Origin: Sphingobacterium yanglingense
Lineage (GTDB): Bacteria; Bacteroidota; Bacteroidia; Sphingobacteriales; Sphingobacteriaceae
Assembly: GCF_004363245.1 (NCBI RefSeq)
Contig: NZ_SNYV01000011.1
Span: forward strand, 682,001-746,000
DNA length: 64,000 nucleotides
Reading direction: 5' to 3'
Shown: positions 52,520 to 62,188 of the stretch, one piece after another
How the letters are laid out: the number at the start of each line of letters is the position of its first letter
Position numbering within the stretch: the first letter of the stretch is position 1
Notes under the pieces: generated by a model
The model's database searches: none
What the model saw: only the letters and a program-made list of their open reading frames with translations
Told to the model about the DNA's origin: nothing
Translations under genes and position numbers: made by a program

Positions 52520-53369
52520 ACGCATAAAGATAAGAATCTAATCCAAAAGGACGTTCAGAAATAGTATAAAAACGACGTTTATTTCGATCAAAACAAATTG
52601 CTTCCCCTTGAGGTTCAATTTCATAAGGCACCTGAACATAGGGACGCTTCAACGCCGAAATGATATCTTGGTTCTCATCGCGCTTCCAGATAAAAATTGA
52701 AGTCAGGTTTTTAACCGCTATGTACCGGCCATCCTGCCTTATATCCGCCGCAGTCACAAACGTCAATGGCAATTGCATCAATGGAAACAGCTCCTGCACT
52801 GTACTTCTCGCCCTATCTGAAATAGACAACCTAAATAAGGTAGATCTAAAATCGCGTTTCGAAATGATATAGACCATATTATCTAGCGGGTCAACAAATA
52901 AAGCCTCCGCATCCCGTCTTTTATCTTGGTATCTGTACCTAATCTCCAGAATATCCTTGCGAGCTACCGTATAAGATGCATTAAGTTTATCCAATACAGG
53001 TTCTTTAAATAGAAAAAGTGACAGTGTATCTCTATTCCGTAGATTATTCCCCATATCCGCCAATAGCAGATGAGGCACCCCATCAATCATTAAAGACGCG
53101 ATATCTTCCGCATCCACCACATTGATTCCCTCTAGGTGTACTGTCGCTTTCAAGTCTGCCAGACTATCGATGAGATAAATGTTTGCTTTATCACCACTAT
53201 CGTTGTGTACCCAAAACAAACTGTTGTTAGCATAAGAAGAGACTATTCCCGACACCTCCGTCAGTTTCGGACTCTTAAGCTTTCCCATTTTTACAGGATT
53301 CTGAGCACGAGTGACACTTACTTGAAGTATCAGTAATAGAGGAATTAACCAAATATACTTTGTCCGCAT
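52509..53369 (-). CDS. Secreted beta-propeller-like protein of unknown function
   Basis: A 286-residue protein with signal peptide (about 1-22, VSVTRAQ). The motifs VSGIVSSYANNSLFWVHNDSGD, VVDAEDIAS, LLADMGNN and KRRDAEALFVDP recur in a family of secreted propeller-like proteins, as do GEAICFDRN-type strands. No function is established. It is third in the operon ferredoxin reductase / PNGase-like / this / esterase / TonB receptor / DUF4249, 8 bp from the PNGase gene and overlapping the esterase gene. Confidence 0.75.
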   Translation of the reverse strand: MRTKYIWLIPLLLILQVSVTRAQNPVKMGKLKSPKLTEVSGIVSSYANNSLFWVHNDSGDKANIYLIDSLADLKATVHLEGINVVDAEDIASLMIDGVPHLLLADMGNNLRNRDTLSLFLFKEPVLDKLNASYTVARKDILEIRYRYQDKRRDAEALFVDPLDNMVYIISKRDFRSTLFRLSISDRARSTVQELFPLMQLPLTFVTAADIRQDGRYIAVKNLTSIFIWKRDENQDIISALKRPYVQVPYEIEPQGEAICFDRNKRRFYTISERPFGLDSYLYAYEY

Positions 53370-53377
53370 TATTGTCC

Positions 53378-55045
53378 TTATTCTTTATCAAATAATAATG
53401 CTCCACTTACGTTCCAAAAGCTAATACTATCTCCTTCTTTCGGCCCTTGTGGTATTTGAACACGGAGGCGATGCTTACCTGCTTTTAAATTTCCTAGATC
53501 TATAAACATAGGATACGTAATCGTACCGGGACACCAGTTGGACCGGCTTAAGTCAGACGAAGACAGTCCATTTTCAAAATTCCCCGACACCGGATTATAA
53601 AGTCTATAACTACCACAATCAACGCGCCACGGTGTAAATTGAAAAACAGATTGATCGTCCAAGTACACCGCATTTGTCTTAGGGACAAATTCATCACCAT
53701 TCCCCCATCCGCCATGACCAGTCGTTATATAGCGTAATTTTGCATTCTTAACGTCTTTATCTAAGACAAACTCAAACTCCAGCCCTTTCTCCTGACCAAA
53801 CAACGTAGGATATCCTTGTCCTCCCATCTCCATCACGTTTGTTGTATTAAATAATGCCAACATATCTACATCTTTCGCATAGTTTGAGCCTCCTGGATGT
53901 ATCGTTAACTCCAGACTCACTTTATGCCCACCTTTATCGTAGTTTCCGATATAAGTACCAATATAAACTTCCTTACCTCCCATGACCTTCAAAAACTCGG
54001 ATACATCCTGTCTGTAAGTCACACTATCCTGCCAGGTTTTATCCTTCAAAGCCAATCGTCCATTAAAATGGGAAACTCCAAAAGGTGTAAAGAAACGCAT
54101 CAACTCCAATATTGGCGAATAACCTATAGTACGAACCATTCCTAAATAAGATTGTCCATCACCGTTTTCGTAAGCAGGCAATGTCTTCATCCCATTTTTC
54201 ATTCCATCCAGAAAACTCTGGCTCTGATCTTCCGCTATCATAAATACAGATCCTGTTCTATCATAAGCATCGCCATTAGATTGCTCCACCAGCTCAATAA
54301 AAGCCTGGCTATTGTCTGTTATCTCCGGCACACGGATTCGCTTCATAATCACAGTGCCTTCGGCAAATCTCATTACCGAATCCGATTTTATTCCAGGTTG
54401 AAAACAGATCTGTTCATTCTTGAAAATAGGAATCTGTATAAAACGGCTCTTCCACAAAACGTCCTTATATGTCAATCCATCCAATAATGCATCGGCCTTT
54501 GGAAATTTCAACATTGTAGGCCAAGATTTTAAACGCTCTACGCTCGTCGCTACAAGACCTGAGTTTCCATTACGTCGATACTCCATTACCAGCCCTAGAT
54601 CAAGCCCCATATCATTGGGAGCGGCATTGATTCCGAGATCATTAGTGTACCAAAGTTCTATCGCATTCGAATTTACCGAGGTCGTCGCTTTACGCACCTC
54701 CCGATTCAAGATATTCTTTCTTTCGTCCGTAATAGCGTAGCTATAACGTAAAAAAGCCTGATCGTCCAAAGTTGCTATTTTTTGATCTGCCGATAGCGCG
54801 GACTGCTTCATCATTTTCCGATCATCAAAAGTTATGTAAGACTCCTCATAAGGATATCTAGCATTACCATCCACGACACTCTGTTTAGAGATTATTGTCT
54901 TGCCTTTAGAAGCGTACACCACTACAGGATCCTGCTTTATCATCGCTCCATCCCTAAAATAATGATACGTTATTTTATAGATGTCTTGCCCCATGCCCAT
55001 CACGACATACAGTTGACATACCACAATCCAGACTATTCTTTTCAT
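53378..55045 (-). CDS. PNGase F-like peptide N-glycanase, secreted
   Basis: A 555-residue enzyme with signal peptide (about 1-19). Residues about 20-320 match the N-terminal domain of the longer PNGase F-II type, and about 325-555 form the paired eight-strand catalytic domains. Recognisable blocks are TPFGVSHFNGRL, EVYIGTYIGNYDKGGHKVSLEL, YITTGHGGWGNGDEFVPKTN, SSSDLSRSNWCPGTITYP and HRLRVQIPQG. PNGase F releases intact N-glycans by hydrolysing the glycan-Asn amide. Lipid anchoring is not evident. It heads the glycan-related part of the operon. Confidence 0.85.
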   Translation of the reverse strand: MKRIVWIVVCQLYVVMGMGQDIYKITYHYFRDGAMIKQDPVVVYASKGKTIISKQSVVDGNARYPYEESYITFDDRKMMKQSALSADQKIATLDDQAFLRYSYAITDERKNILNREVRKATTSVNSNAIELWYTNDLGINAAPNDMGLDLGLVMEYRRNGNSGLVATSVERLKSWPTMLKFPKADALLDGLTYKDVLWKSRFIQIPIFKNEQICFQPGIKSDSVMRFAEGTVIMKRIRVPEITDNSQAFIELVEQSNGDAYDRTGSVFMIAEDQSQSFLDGMKNGMKTLPAYENGDGQSYLGMVRTIGYSPILELMRFFTPFGVSHFNGRLALKDKTWQDSVTYRQDVSEFLKVMGGKEVYIGTYIGNYDKGGHKVSLELTIHPGGSNYAKDVDMLALFNTTNVMEMGGQGYPTLFGQEKGLEFEFVLDKDVKNAKLRYITTGHGGWGNGDEFVPKTNAVYLDDQSVFQFTPWRVDCGSYRLYNPVSGNFENGLSSSDLSRSNWCPGTITYPMFIDLGNLKAGKHRLRVQIPQGPKEGDSISFWNVSGALLFDKE

Positions 55046-55058
55046 AACTATTTTCTAT

Positions 55059-56102
55059 TTACAGTACTTCTATTATCGTTCCATCTTCAATCGGGTGTGA
55101 GGTACAGATCAGACAGCGACCGTTTCCGACTTCACGGTCGGTCAATATTTCGTTATAGTCCATCCTGACAGCACCTTGGTGTACCTGAGATATACAAGTA
55201 CTGCACATTCCAGATTTACAGGAATATGGCAATTTCAGCTTATGTTCTAATCCCACATCCAGCACACTTTTATTATAAGGAATAGTCAAAGGATACGATT
55301 CTCCATTAAATTTTAATATAATATCATACGGAGTCATGTCTACCGGTTCTTCCTCCTTCTCGTCCTCATCTTCTTCCTCTTCTGGAAAGTGAAACGTCTC
55401 CTTCTTGATAGTCTCATCCGGAAATCCCATACCCAATAATGTAAAGCGACAAAGGTCCATATAAAACAGTGGCCCACAGGTATAGAATACCGGTTCCACT
55501 CCGACCTCAACATTAGCATTGACCAAATCGATCAGGTACTCCCTATTCAATCTCGCCTTTAGGAGATTCTTTTTATTAGACCAGATGAACTCAATCTTCA
55601 GTCTATCTGGATATTTTTCCTGCCACTGTATCAGTTCATCGTAAAACAAAGTGGATTCCTTACTACTATTACTGTAGATAAGCACCACCTTACTATTTAC
55701 TTCTCGGGTCAATGCCGTCTTGAGAATGGAGAACAATGGTGTCACCCCTACTCCTGCGCCAAACAAAAACACCGTCCTCTGAATATCTCTTTCCGGTTCA
55801 TACACAAAGAGTCCTTGCGGATCGATGACTTCGATAACATCACCTACTGCTGTACTATGATGTAGCAAACGCGATATTTCACCATTATCCACCCGCTTTA
55901 CCGTCACCTCATAAGGTTCGTCTACGTCGGGCGAACTACTGAAAGAGTATGACCTGCGTACTTCCCGCTCGCCAAATTGAAAACAAAGTGTCAAAAATTG
56001 CCCAGCCTTATAAGTCGGAAAGGAACCCGAAAGGTCTTGAAAGCGAATAGAAATATTATTATTGGGATGTTTTATAATATCCGATATCCTGAACTTATAC
56101 AT
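55059..56102 (-). CDS. Ferredoxin-NADP reductase-like iron-sulfur flavoprotein (PaaE-like)
   Basis: A 347-residue electron-transfer protein: an FAD-binding barrel (about 1-105, RSYSFSSSPDVDEP), an NAD(P)-binding domain (about 110-230, FGAGVGVTPLFSILK), an acidic linker (EEEEDEDEKEEEP near 246-258) and a C-terminal 2Fe-2S domain with the four cysteines in SCKSGMCSTC and CLIC. This order matches PaaE and phenol hydroxylase-type reductases. Its oxygenase partner is not in the window. It is the first gene of the operon with the PNGase-like gene, 13 bp apart; why is unclear. Confidence 0.9.
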   Translation of the reverse strand: MYKFRISDIIKHPNNNISIRFQDLSGSFPTYKAGQFLTLCFQFGEREVRRSYSFSSSPDVDEPYEVTVKRVDNGEISRLLHHSTAVGDVIEVIDPQGLFVYEPERDIQRTVFLFGAGVGVTPLFSILKTALTREVNSKVVLIYSNSSKESTLFYDELIQWQEKYPDRLKIEFIWSNKKNLLKARLNREYLIDLVNANVEVGVEPVFYTCGPLFYMDLCRFTLLGMGFPDETIKKETFHFPEEEEDEDEKEEEPVDMTPYDIILKFNGESYPLTIPYNKSVLDVGLEHKLKLPYSCKSGMCSTCISQVHQGAVRMDYNEILTDREVGNGRCLICTSHPIEDGTIIEVL

Positions 56103-56190
56103 AACGCTAAAGATAAAGTCTTAAAAAATTTAAATCAAATAAATAGTGACGATAAGCCATTAAAACTTTCTATTAGTGCTATCCAAACAA

Positions 56191-56222
56191 AAAAATCCCG
56201 ATCGTTGCTGATCGGGATTTTG
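56191..56222 (-). terminator. Terminator of the rimP-nusA-infB operon
   Basis: AAAATCCCGATC (56193-56204) pairs with GATCGGGATTTT (56211-56222), 18 bp past the infB stop; on the minus strand it ends in a T-run. Confidence 0.9.
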
Positions 56223-56239
56223 ATATTTATTAGTGTAAA

Positions 56240-59200
56240 TTACAATTTACGTTTTACTTCAACTTGTTCGTATGCTTCAACGATATCACCTACCTGTATA
56301 TCGTTATACTTGTCGATCTGAAGACCACATTCGTAGCCATGTGTTACTTCTTTCACGTCATCTTTAAAGCGTTTCAACGAAGCTAATCGACCTGTATGTA
56401 CCACCACACCATCACGGATTATGCGGATATCATTATTTCTTGCGATTTTACCTGTTGTAACCATACATCCTGCGATCGTACCAACCTTAGTAATCTTGAA
56501 TGTCTCACGAATTTCAACTTCCGCAACGATTTTCTCTTCAAACTTAGGCTCCAACATACCTTCCATAGCCGATTTAAGTTCCTCGATTGCATCATAGATG
56601 ATAGAGTACAGACGGATATCGATTTGTTCGTTCTCTGCTAACTTACGCGCATTTTGTGTAGGTCTTACTTGGAAACCGATGATTACAGCGTCTGAAGCAG
56701 AAGCCAATAACACGTCAGACTCCGAGATAGCACCCACAGATTTGTGGATAATATTAACTTGGATTTCGTCCGTAGAAAGTTTCAATAATGAGTCAGAAAG
56801 TGCCTCGATAGATCCATCCACGTCACCCTTAACGATAATATTAAGTTCTTTAAAGTTACCGATTGCCAAACGACGGCCGATTTCATCCAATGTGATGTGT
56901 TTGGTCGCACGCATACCTTGCTCACGTTGTAATTGTAAGCGTTTGTTCGCTACCACACGAGCATCAGATTCGCTCTCCATAACATATAGTTTATCACCAG
57001 CTGTAGGAGCACCCGACATACCCAAAATCTGAACCGGTACCGAAGGACCAGCTTCTTTCACACGCTCTCCACGCTCGTTGGTCAATGCTTTCACCTTACC
57101 AGAGTGCGATCCTGCAAGAATTGCGTCTCCCACACGTAACGTTCCACCTTGTACCATCACCGTAGTCACAATACCGCGTCCTTTATCTAGCGCTGCCTCG
57201 ATTACCGAACCAACTGCACGTTTCTTAGGATCCGCCTTAAGCTCTAACATTTCCGCCTCCAACAATACTTTCTCTAGTAATAACTCTACGTTCTCACCTG
57301 TTTTTGCAGAGATTTCCTGTGCCTGGAATTTACCCCCCCAGTCCTCTACAAGAATATTCATTGCAGATAACTGCTCACGGATTCTATCCGCGTTAGCTCC
57401 CGGCTTATCCACTTTAGTGAAAGCAAACACGATTGGAGCACCAGCTGCCTGAGCATGGTTAATTGCTTCTTTTGTCTGAGGCATCACAGCATCATCCGCA
57501 GCAATTACGATAATAACGATATCCGTTACCTTTGCACCACGTGCACGCATCGCTGTAAAGGCTTCGTGACCCGGAGTATCCAAGAATGTGATCTTACGAC
57601 CTCCATCCAAAGTTACTGCATAGGCACCAATGTGCTGCGTGATACCACCGGCTTCACCTTTAGTTACATTTGCCTTACGGACATAATCCAATAAAGACGT
57701 TTTACCATGATCGACGTGTCCCATTACAGTAACGATCGGAGCACGAGGGATTAGGTTCTCTTCGTTGTCAGCTTCTTCAAGTTCTGTAGTCTCTTCGTCT
57801 TCAGGTTTTATAAACTCAATTTTGTAATCAAACTCATCCGCTACAATTGCTAGCGTCTCCGCATCAAGACGTTGGTTGATCGACACGAACATACCTAAGC
57901 TCATACATGTACCGATAACTTTAGTCACTGGAACATCCATTAGATTGGCCAATTCATTGGCTGTTACGAATTCCGTAACGCGCAATACATTGGACATCAT
58001 TTCTTGTTCCATTGCTGCTTCTTCCGCAGATAAAGCTACATCGTCACGTTTCTGTCTTCTTAGTTTGGCACGTTGTGCGAATTTACCCGATTTACCAGCT
58101 CCACTCAAACGAGCAAGCGTTGCTTTGATCTGGTCTTGAATTTCTTTTTCTGACAATTCTCCTTTAGGAGCATCTTGTCTTGGTCCTCTATTTCTAGGGT
58201 CAAACTTTCCTCTTCCAGCTGGAGCATTACCTCCTGGACGATTGTTGTTGTTATTATTACCACGCGGTCCGCCACCATGTTGGAAGCCACCTTGTCTATT
58301 CTGTCCTTGACCAGCACCCTGTTGGAAGCCGCCTTGCCTGTGTTGACCTTGACCACCTTGCTGATTTCCTCCGTGCTGTCCTCCTTGTTCATTTGGAGAA
58401 ATAGGCATACCCGGTTTGTTTGTCCGTTTACGCTTGCGCTTATTGTCTTGGTTTGCGTTAGACGACGAAGCCACGGGCTTCTCTTTAGGTTTGAAGGTCG
58501 GTAATTCAATCTTACCAATAACCTTTGGTCCTTCCAGTTTTTCAGAACGAGCACGAATCACTTCGTTTTGGTCTTCTGCAGGCTTAGATTCTATAACAGG
58601 TTTATTTTCCACCTTTATTTCTTCCTTTTTAACTTCAATTTTATGTTCTGGTTTCTCAACCACAGGCTTCACCTCTTCTACAGGTTTCACAACCTCTTCT
58701 TTCTGTGCTACTGGGGCAGGTGCAGGTGTAGGTGCCTCTTTTGGCTCTTCTTTCACTTCAGGCTTAACAGGTTCTACCGGCTTAGGCGTTTCCACTGCTT
58801 TAGGCTCTTCTTTTACAGGTTCTTTAACAGGCTCCGCTTTTACTTCAGGCTTCTCTACAGTTTCTTCTTTCTTCTTTACCTTACCTTTGTTTAAGCTATC
58901 CAAGTCGATTTTGCCCACCACCTTAAGATGTCCAGCGCCTGTATTTTCTTCCGCTTTTTCCTGTTTCTCGGTCACTTCCTTTTCTACGGGAGCAGGTGTT
59001 GCTACATTCTTGATCAGAATCTCTTCCGAATCGTCTGCATGTTCTTCTCTTTTAGAGGCTACAGAATCTTGAGGTACGGTTGCACTTCCGCCCAAAGGAG
59101 TTTCATCACGACGAATTTTACCAATAACAATTTGCTTCGCTTCATCCTTTGCAATTTTGTCACCTTGAAATTCGCGCGAAAGAACGCCATACATATCTCC

Positions 59201-59329
59201 AGTTAATTTTGTCGTAGGTTTTGCTTCTACGTCAAAACCTTTTTTACTTAAAAATTCCACTGCAGTACCTATACCAATATTAAGTTCCTTTGCTGCTTTG
59301 AGTAAGTTTATGCTTTTACCTTCTGTCAT
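56240..59329 (-). CDS. infB: Translation initiation factor IF-2
   Basis: A 1029-residue GTPase that delivers initiator tRNA to the 30S subunit. The N-terminal half holds an IF2-N domain (residues about 1-55, [22 protein letters not shown]), a long Lys/Glu/Pro/Val-rich stretch (about 100-290) and a Gly/Gln-rich stretch (about 310-370, with [15 protein letters not shown] repeats). The GTPase core starts near residue 530 ([30 protein letters not shown]). It ends the rimP-nusA-infB operon and also has an internal promoter candidate at 59361-59394. Confidence 0.97.
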   Translation of the reverse strand: MTEGKSINLLKAAKELNIGIGTAVEFLSKKGFDVEAKPTTKLTGDMYGVLSREFQGDKIAKDEAKQIVIGKIRRDETPLGGSATVPQDSVASKREEHADDSEEILIKNVATPAPVEKEVTEKQEKAEENTGAGHLKVVGKIDLDSLNKGKVKKKEETVEKPEVKAEPVKEPVKEEPKAVETPKPVEPVKPEVKEEPKEAPTPAPAPVAQKEEVVKPVEEVKPVVEKPEHKIEVKKEEIKVENKPVIESKPAEDQNEVIRARSEKLEGPKVIGKIELPTFKPKEKPVASSSNANQDNKRKRKRTNKPGMPISPNEQGGQHGGNQQGGQGQHRQGGFQQGAGQGQNRQGGFQHGGGPRGNNNNNNRPGGNAPAGRGKFDPRNRGPRQDAPKGELSEKEIQDQIKATLARLSGAGKSGKFAQRAKLRRQKRDDVALSAEEAAMEQEMMSNVLRVTEFVTANELANLMDVPVTKVIGTCMSLGMFVSINQRLDAETLAIVADEFDYKIEFIKPEDEETTELEEADNEENLIPRAPIVTVMGHVDHGKTSLLDYVRKANVTKGEAGGITQHIGAYAVTLDGGRKITFLDTPGHEAFTAMRARGAKVTDIVIIVIAADDAVMPQTKEAINHAQAAGAPIVFAFTKVDKPGANADRIREQLSAMNILVEDWGGKFQAQEISAKTGENVELLLEKVLLEAEMLELKADPKKRAVGSVIEAALDKGRGIVTTVMVQGGTLRVGDAILAGSHSGKVKALTNERGERVKEAGPSVPVQILGMSGAPTAGDKLYVMESESDARVVANKRLQLQREQGMRATKHITLDEIGRRLAIGNFKELNIIVKGDVDGSIEALSDSLLKLSTDEIQVNIIHKSVGAISESDVLLASASDAVIIGFQVRPTQNARKLAENEQIDIRLYSIIYDAIEELKSAMEGMLEPKFEEKIVAEVEIRETFKITKVGTIAGCMVTTGKIARNNDIRIIRDGVVVHTGRLASLKRFKDDVKEVTHGYECGLQIDKYNDIQVGDIVEAYEQVEVKRKL

Positions 59330-59360
59330 CTATTTATTAACCTCTAAAAATCTGTTACTA

Positions 59361-59394
59361 CAAAAATATGTTTTTTTTACTCGCAATTAACAAA
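59361..59394 (-). promoter_or_regulatory. Internal promoter ahead of infB
   Basis: Minus-strand TTTG (59391-59394), 22-nt spacer and TATTTTTG (59361-59368), 31 nt before the infB ATG, inside the 107-bp gap after nusA. Confidence 0.5.
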
Positions 59395-59436
59395 TATTTA
59401 CATTTAATATGTAATATCCGTATGGGCAACCGAAGC

Positions 59437-60675
59437 TTATTCAAACTCCGATTGCAAAATGCGCACTATCTCTTGGATAGTATCTTCTTCTAAATCTGTG
59501 CGTCTTGTCAATTCTTCCAATGACAATGACAATACGGACTTGGCGCTATCTAGACCAACGCGTTTTAACTCGTCGATAATCCAGCCATCGATTTCATCTG
59601 AGAATTCTTCGATATCCACATCCTCCTCTATCTCGTCATTTTCTCTGTACACATCGATTTCATAACCTGTCAACTTACCGGCCAACTTGATATTGTGTCC
59701 TCCACGGCCGATAGCCAATGACACCTGATCAGGCTTCAAGTAGACTGCTGCTGTCTTACCATCCTCATCAATCTTGATGGAAGAGATACGCGCAGGGCTC
59801 AGTGCACGTGTGATATACAACGAATGATTTGTTGTGAAATTGATAACGTCGATATTCTCATTACGCAATTCGCGTACGATACCATGGATACGTGAACCTT
59901 TCATACCCACACAGGCTCCTACTGGATCGATACGGTCATCGTAAGACTCTACCGCGACCTTAGCACGCTCCCCCGGTTCACGTACGATTTTCTTAATGGT
60001 GATCAAACCATCAAAAATCTCTGGAACTTCCAGTTCGAACAAACGCTGTAAGAATTCAGGTGCTGTACGAGAAATAATAATCTTAGGATTACTATTCATC
60101 ATATCCACCTTATAGACTACCGCGCGGATACTATCACCTTTCTTGAAATAATCGGCTGGAATCTGCTCAGTTTTAGGCAAGATCAACTCGTTACCATCTT
60201 CATCCAATACCAGGATTTCTTTCTTCCAGATCTGATAAACCTCTCCGATTACCAACTCGCCTTCGCGGTCTTTATATTTTTTGAATACCTCATCTTTCTC
60301 TAGCTCTAATACTTTAGACACCAAAGTCTGACGGGCAGCCAAGATCGCACGGCGACCGAAGCTTTCTAGTGTAATCTGCTCGATATAATCGTCCCCAACT
60401 TCCAAATCAGGATCAAATTGGTGTGCTTCAGCTAATTCGATTTCTAAATCATCGTCTTCCGAAAATCCATCCTCCATCACCACACGTGTTCTCCACATTT
60501 CCAAATCCCCATTATCCGGATTCACAATAACGTCAACATTCTCATCCGTACCAAAACGTTTACGGATCATGCTGCGGAATACTTCTTCTAATACTGTAAT
60601 TACCGTAGGACGGTCGATATTTTTGAACTCTTTAAACTCCTGAAAAGAGTCAATCAAATTAATATTGCTGCTCAT
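59437..60675 (-). CDS. nusA: Transcription termination/antitermination factor NusA
   Basis: A 412-residue RNA polymerase-binding protein: N-terminal polymerase-binding domain (about 1-130), S1 domain (about 135-200, GELVIGEVYQIWKKEILVLDE) and two KH domains (about 230-345, DPVGACVGMKGSRIHGIVREL and VSLAIGRGGHNIKLA). The C-terminus ends after a short acidic helix region rather than with long extra repeats. It begins 2 bp after rimP and precedes infB by 107 bp. NusA promotes hairpin-dependent pausing, which is relevant to the leader hairpin of its own operon. Confidence 0.97.
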   Translation of the reverse strand: MSSNINLIDSFQEFKEFKNIDRPTVITVLEEVFRSMIRKRFGTDENVDVIVNPDNGDLEMWRTRVVMEDGFSEDDDLEIELAEAHQFDPDLEVGDDYIEQITLESFGRRAILAARQTLVSKVLELEKDEVFKKYKDREGELVIGEVYQIWKKEILVLDEDGNELILPKTEQIPADYFKKGDSIRAVVYKVDMMNSNPKIIISRTAPEFLQRLFELEVPEIFDGLITIKKIVREPGERAKVAVESYDDRIDPVGACVGMKGSRIHGIVRELRNENIDVINFTTNHSLYITRALSPARISSIKIDEDGKTAAVYLKPDQVSLAIGRGGHNIKLAGKLTGYEIDVYRENDEIEEDVDIEEFSDEIDGWIIDELKRVGLDSAKSVLSLSLEELTRRTDLEEDTIQEIVRILQSEFE

Positions 60676-60677
60676 TT

Positions 60678-61142
60678 TTAATTAAATGAAATTAACACCT
60701 TTGTTTCTGTTATTTTATCCATTGAAAATATGACTTCATTTGTTTCAGCCTTTTTTCCTTTTTCCTTTGTTTTTTCTTCAATTACCACTTCCGACTCCGT
60801 TGCACTAATCAGCTTGCCTTCACGCTTGGTACCATCCTCCAATTTAATGCGGACATTACGCCCTATGTTCTTGACATATTGTCTCGGCATCAATAGTCCT
60901 GTATCGATACCCGGTGAAGACACCTCTAGGCGATACGCCTTCTCGATCGCATTTTCCTCTTCCAGATGAAATCCCACGTGCCTACTCACCGCCACACAAT
61001 CCTCAATAGAGATTCCCTCATCACCATCCAACAAGATTTCCAGAATCCCGTTTTTCAACATCTTTATACGAACTACAAAGAGATCTGCTCTATCTGCAAT
61101 CTTTTCTTCTACCAGTTCTTTTACGCGTTGTTCGACCTGCAT
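60678..61142 (-). CDS. rimP: Ribosome maturation factor RimP
   Basis: A 154-residue protein required for 30S subunit maturation. An N-terminal alpha/beta domain (about 1-80, EGISIEDCVAVSRHVG and YRLEVSSPGIDTGLLMPRQY) precedes an Sm-like C-terminal domain (about 85-150, VRIKLEDGTKREGKLISATE). It opens the conserved rimP-nusA-infB operon. A promoter at 61207-61237 and an intrinsic-terminator-like hairpin at 61169-61192 lie upstream. Confidence 0.96.
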   Translation of the reverse strand: MQVEQRVKELVEEKIADRADLFVVRIKMLKNGILEILLDGDEGISIEDCVAVSRHVGFHLEEENAIEKAYRLEVSSPGIDTGLLMPRQYVKNIGRNVRIKLEDGTKREGKLISATESEVVIEEKTKEKGKKAETNEVIFSMDKITETKVLISFN

Positions 61143-61168
61143 ACGTTAATTTTAAAAATCAATTAAAA

Positions 61169-61192
61169 AAGGGGGCAAATACATGCCCCCTT
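61169..61192 (-). terminator. Terminator-like hairpin in the rimP leader
   Basis: On the minus strand GGGGGCA and TGCCCCC form a 7-bp GC-rich stem with a 6-nt loop, extended by AA/TT and followed by a T-run. It lies between the rimP promoter and the rimP ATG, so it may be an attenuator; it may also end the upstream repressor transcript. Confidence 0.75.
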
Positions 61193-61206
61193 CCTTTCAG
61201 ATAGTA

Positions 61207-61237
61207 CAAAAGTAGTATTTTTTTTTGAAAAACACAA
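61207..61237 (-). promoter_or_regulatory. Promoter of rimP-nusA-infB
   Basis: Minus-strand TTG (61235-61237), 20-nt spacer and TACTTTTG (61207-61214). The predicted start near 61202 leaves a leader of about 60 nt that contains the hairpin at 61169-61192. Confidence 0.6.
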
Positions 61238-61304
61238 CCCTCTTCCATATTTTTTCGATCTCTGTCACATACAGCACTTCTGAAAACAACTTAATGCCTT
61301 TTAG

Positions 61305-62084
61305 TTAGGGGCTTTTAGTATCCACCACCGCACTGATTGTCTTCTGCATCTGCGCCATCATTGCTGTAAGAGACTCCATTGTCGGCTCACTACTTGGCTC
61401 CGGAAATTCGGTAGAGATATAAGCTTTTGCTTTCCAGACCTCCAAAATCTCGTCTGCCGCAACCCAATAAGGTTCATACACCTTATTATCGGACAATAAT
61501 TTCAACCCTTTATCATCTTTGTACTTAAATGCAATACGTTTATATACGACACCGTCATTTTGCGACAATACGATATAGGTCTGTCCCGGTTTTATATCAT
61601 GCCAATTCTCCACATACTCCGCTACCACTATAGATCCCGATGGAAGCGGCAACATAGAATCTCCTTTTATTTCAAAAGCACGGTATGTACCTTGCTTGAA
61701 AATCGGCAATGAAAATCTGGGCAACTCTTTCACAAATTCAGGATCTCCATAGCCATTCAGATACCCTGCACTCGCTTTGGTCGGTACCAATTCAATATTC
61801 TCCCTATCCTCTCCATCCACCGTAACACTCAGTACCCGTAGATTAGAGGCATTACTTTTCGGCACCGGCTTCCACTTCTCATCGATCTGGTCATTGACCA
61901 ATTCATCCATCGACAGCTCATAGTGTTCTGCTATTTTTTTTAGCAGCTCATACTTTGGCTCTGCGCGATCCTCCTCATAGGCCCCTACTGAAGCGCGCTT
62001 AATCTCCATAACATCAGCAAATTGTTGCTGTGTCAGTTTGCTCTTTTTTCTTAAGAACTTGAGGTTTGATGAAATGTTTGACAT
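61305..62084 (-). CDS. XRE-type repressor with S24 (LexA-like) peptidase domain
   Basis: From the Met at 62084 (upstream in-frame residues are hydrophobic and implausible) the protein has 259 residues. The N-terminal XRE helix-turn-helix is SKLTQQQFADVMEIKRASVGAYEEDRAEP by key parts (LTQQQFA, ASVGAYE) at about 15-45. The S24 domain (about 115-230) has the Ser in GDSMLPLPSG and the Lys in VYKRI as a dyad; SAGY near residue 112 is a possible self-cleavage site. It may be a stress-cleavable regulator. It is divergent from a GIY-YIG-like gene. Confidence 0.9.
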   Translation of the reverse strand: MSNISSNLKFLRKKSKLTQQQFADVMEIKRASVGAYEEDRAEPKYELLKKIAEHYELSMDELVNDQIDEKWKPVPKSNASNLRVLSVTVDGEDRENIELVPTKASAGYLNGYGDPEFVKELPRFSLPIFKQGTYRAFEIKGDSMLPLPSGSIVVAEYVENWHDIKPGQTYIVLSQNDGVVYKRIAFKYKDDKGLKLLSDNKVYEPYWVAADEILEVWKAKAYISTEFPEPSSEPTMESLTAMMAQMQKTISAVVDTKSP

Positions 62085-62188
62085 AAAGTATTTTAAAATA
62101 TATTTTCTGAAAACTAAATTTATTAGTATTATTGTGCCAATAAAATTAGTAAAAAATATAATCACCACCAAATAATTTAGTATATCAC

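Noticed and set aside
58416..59072. 218-residue Ser/Phe-rich plus-strand open frame
   Set aside because: It is antisense to the low-complexity part of infB and arises from its codon bias.
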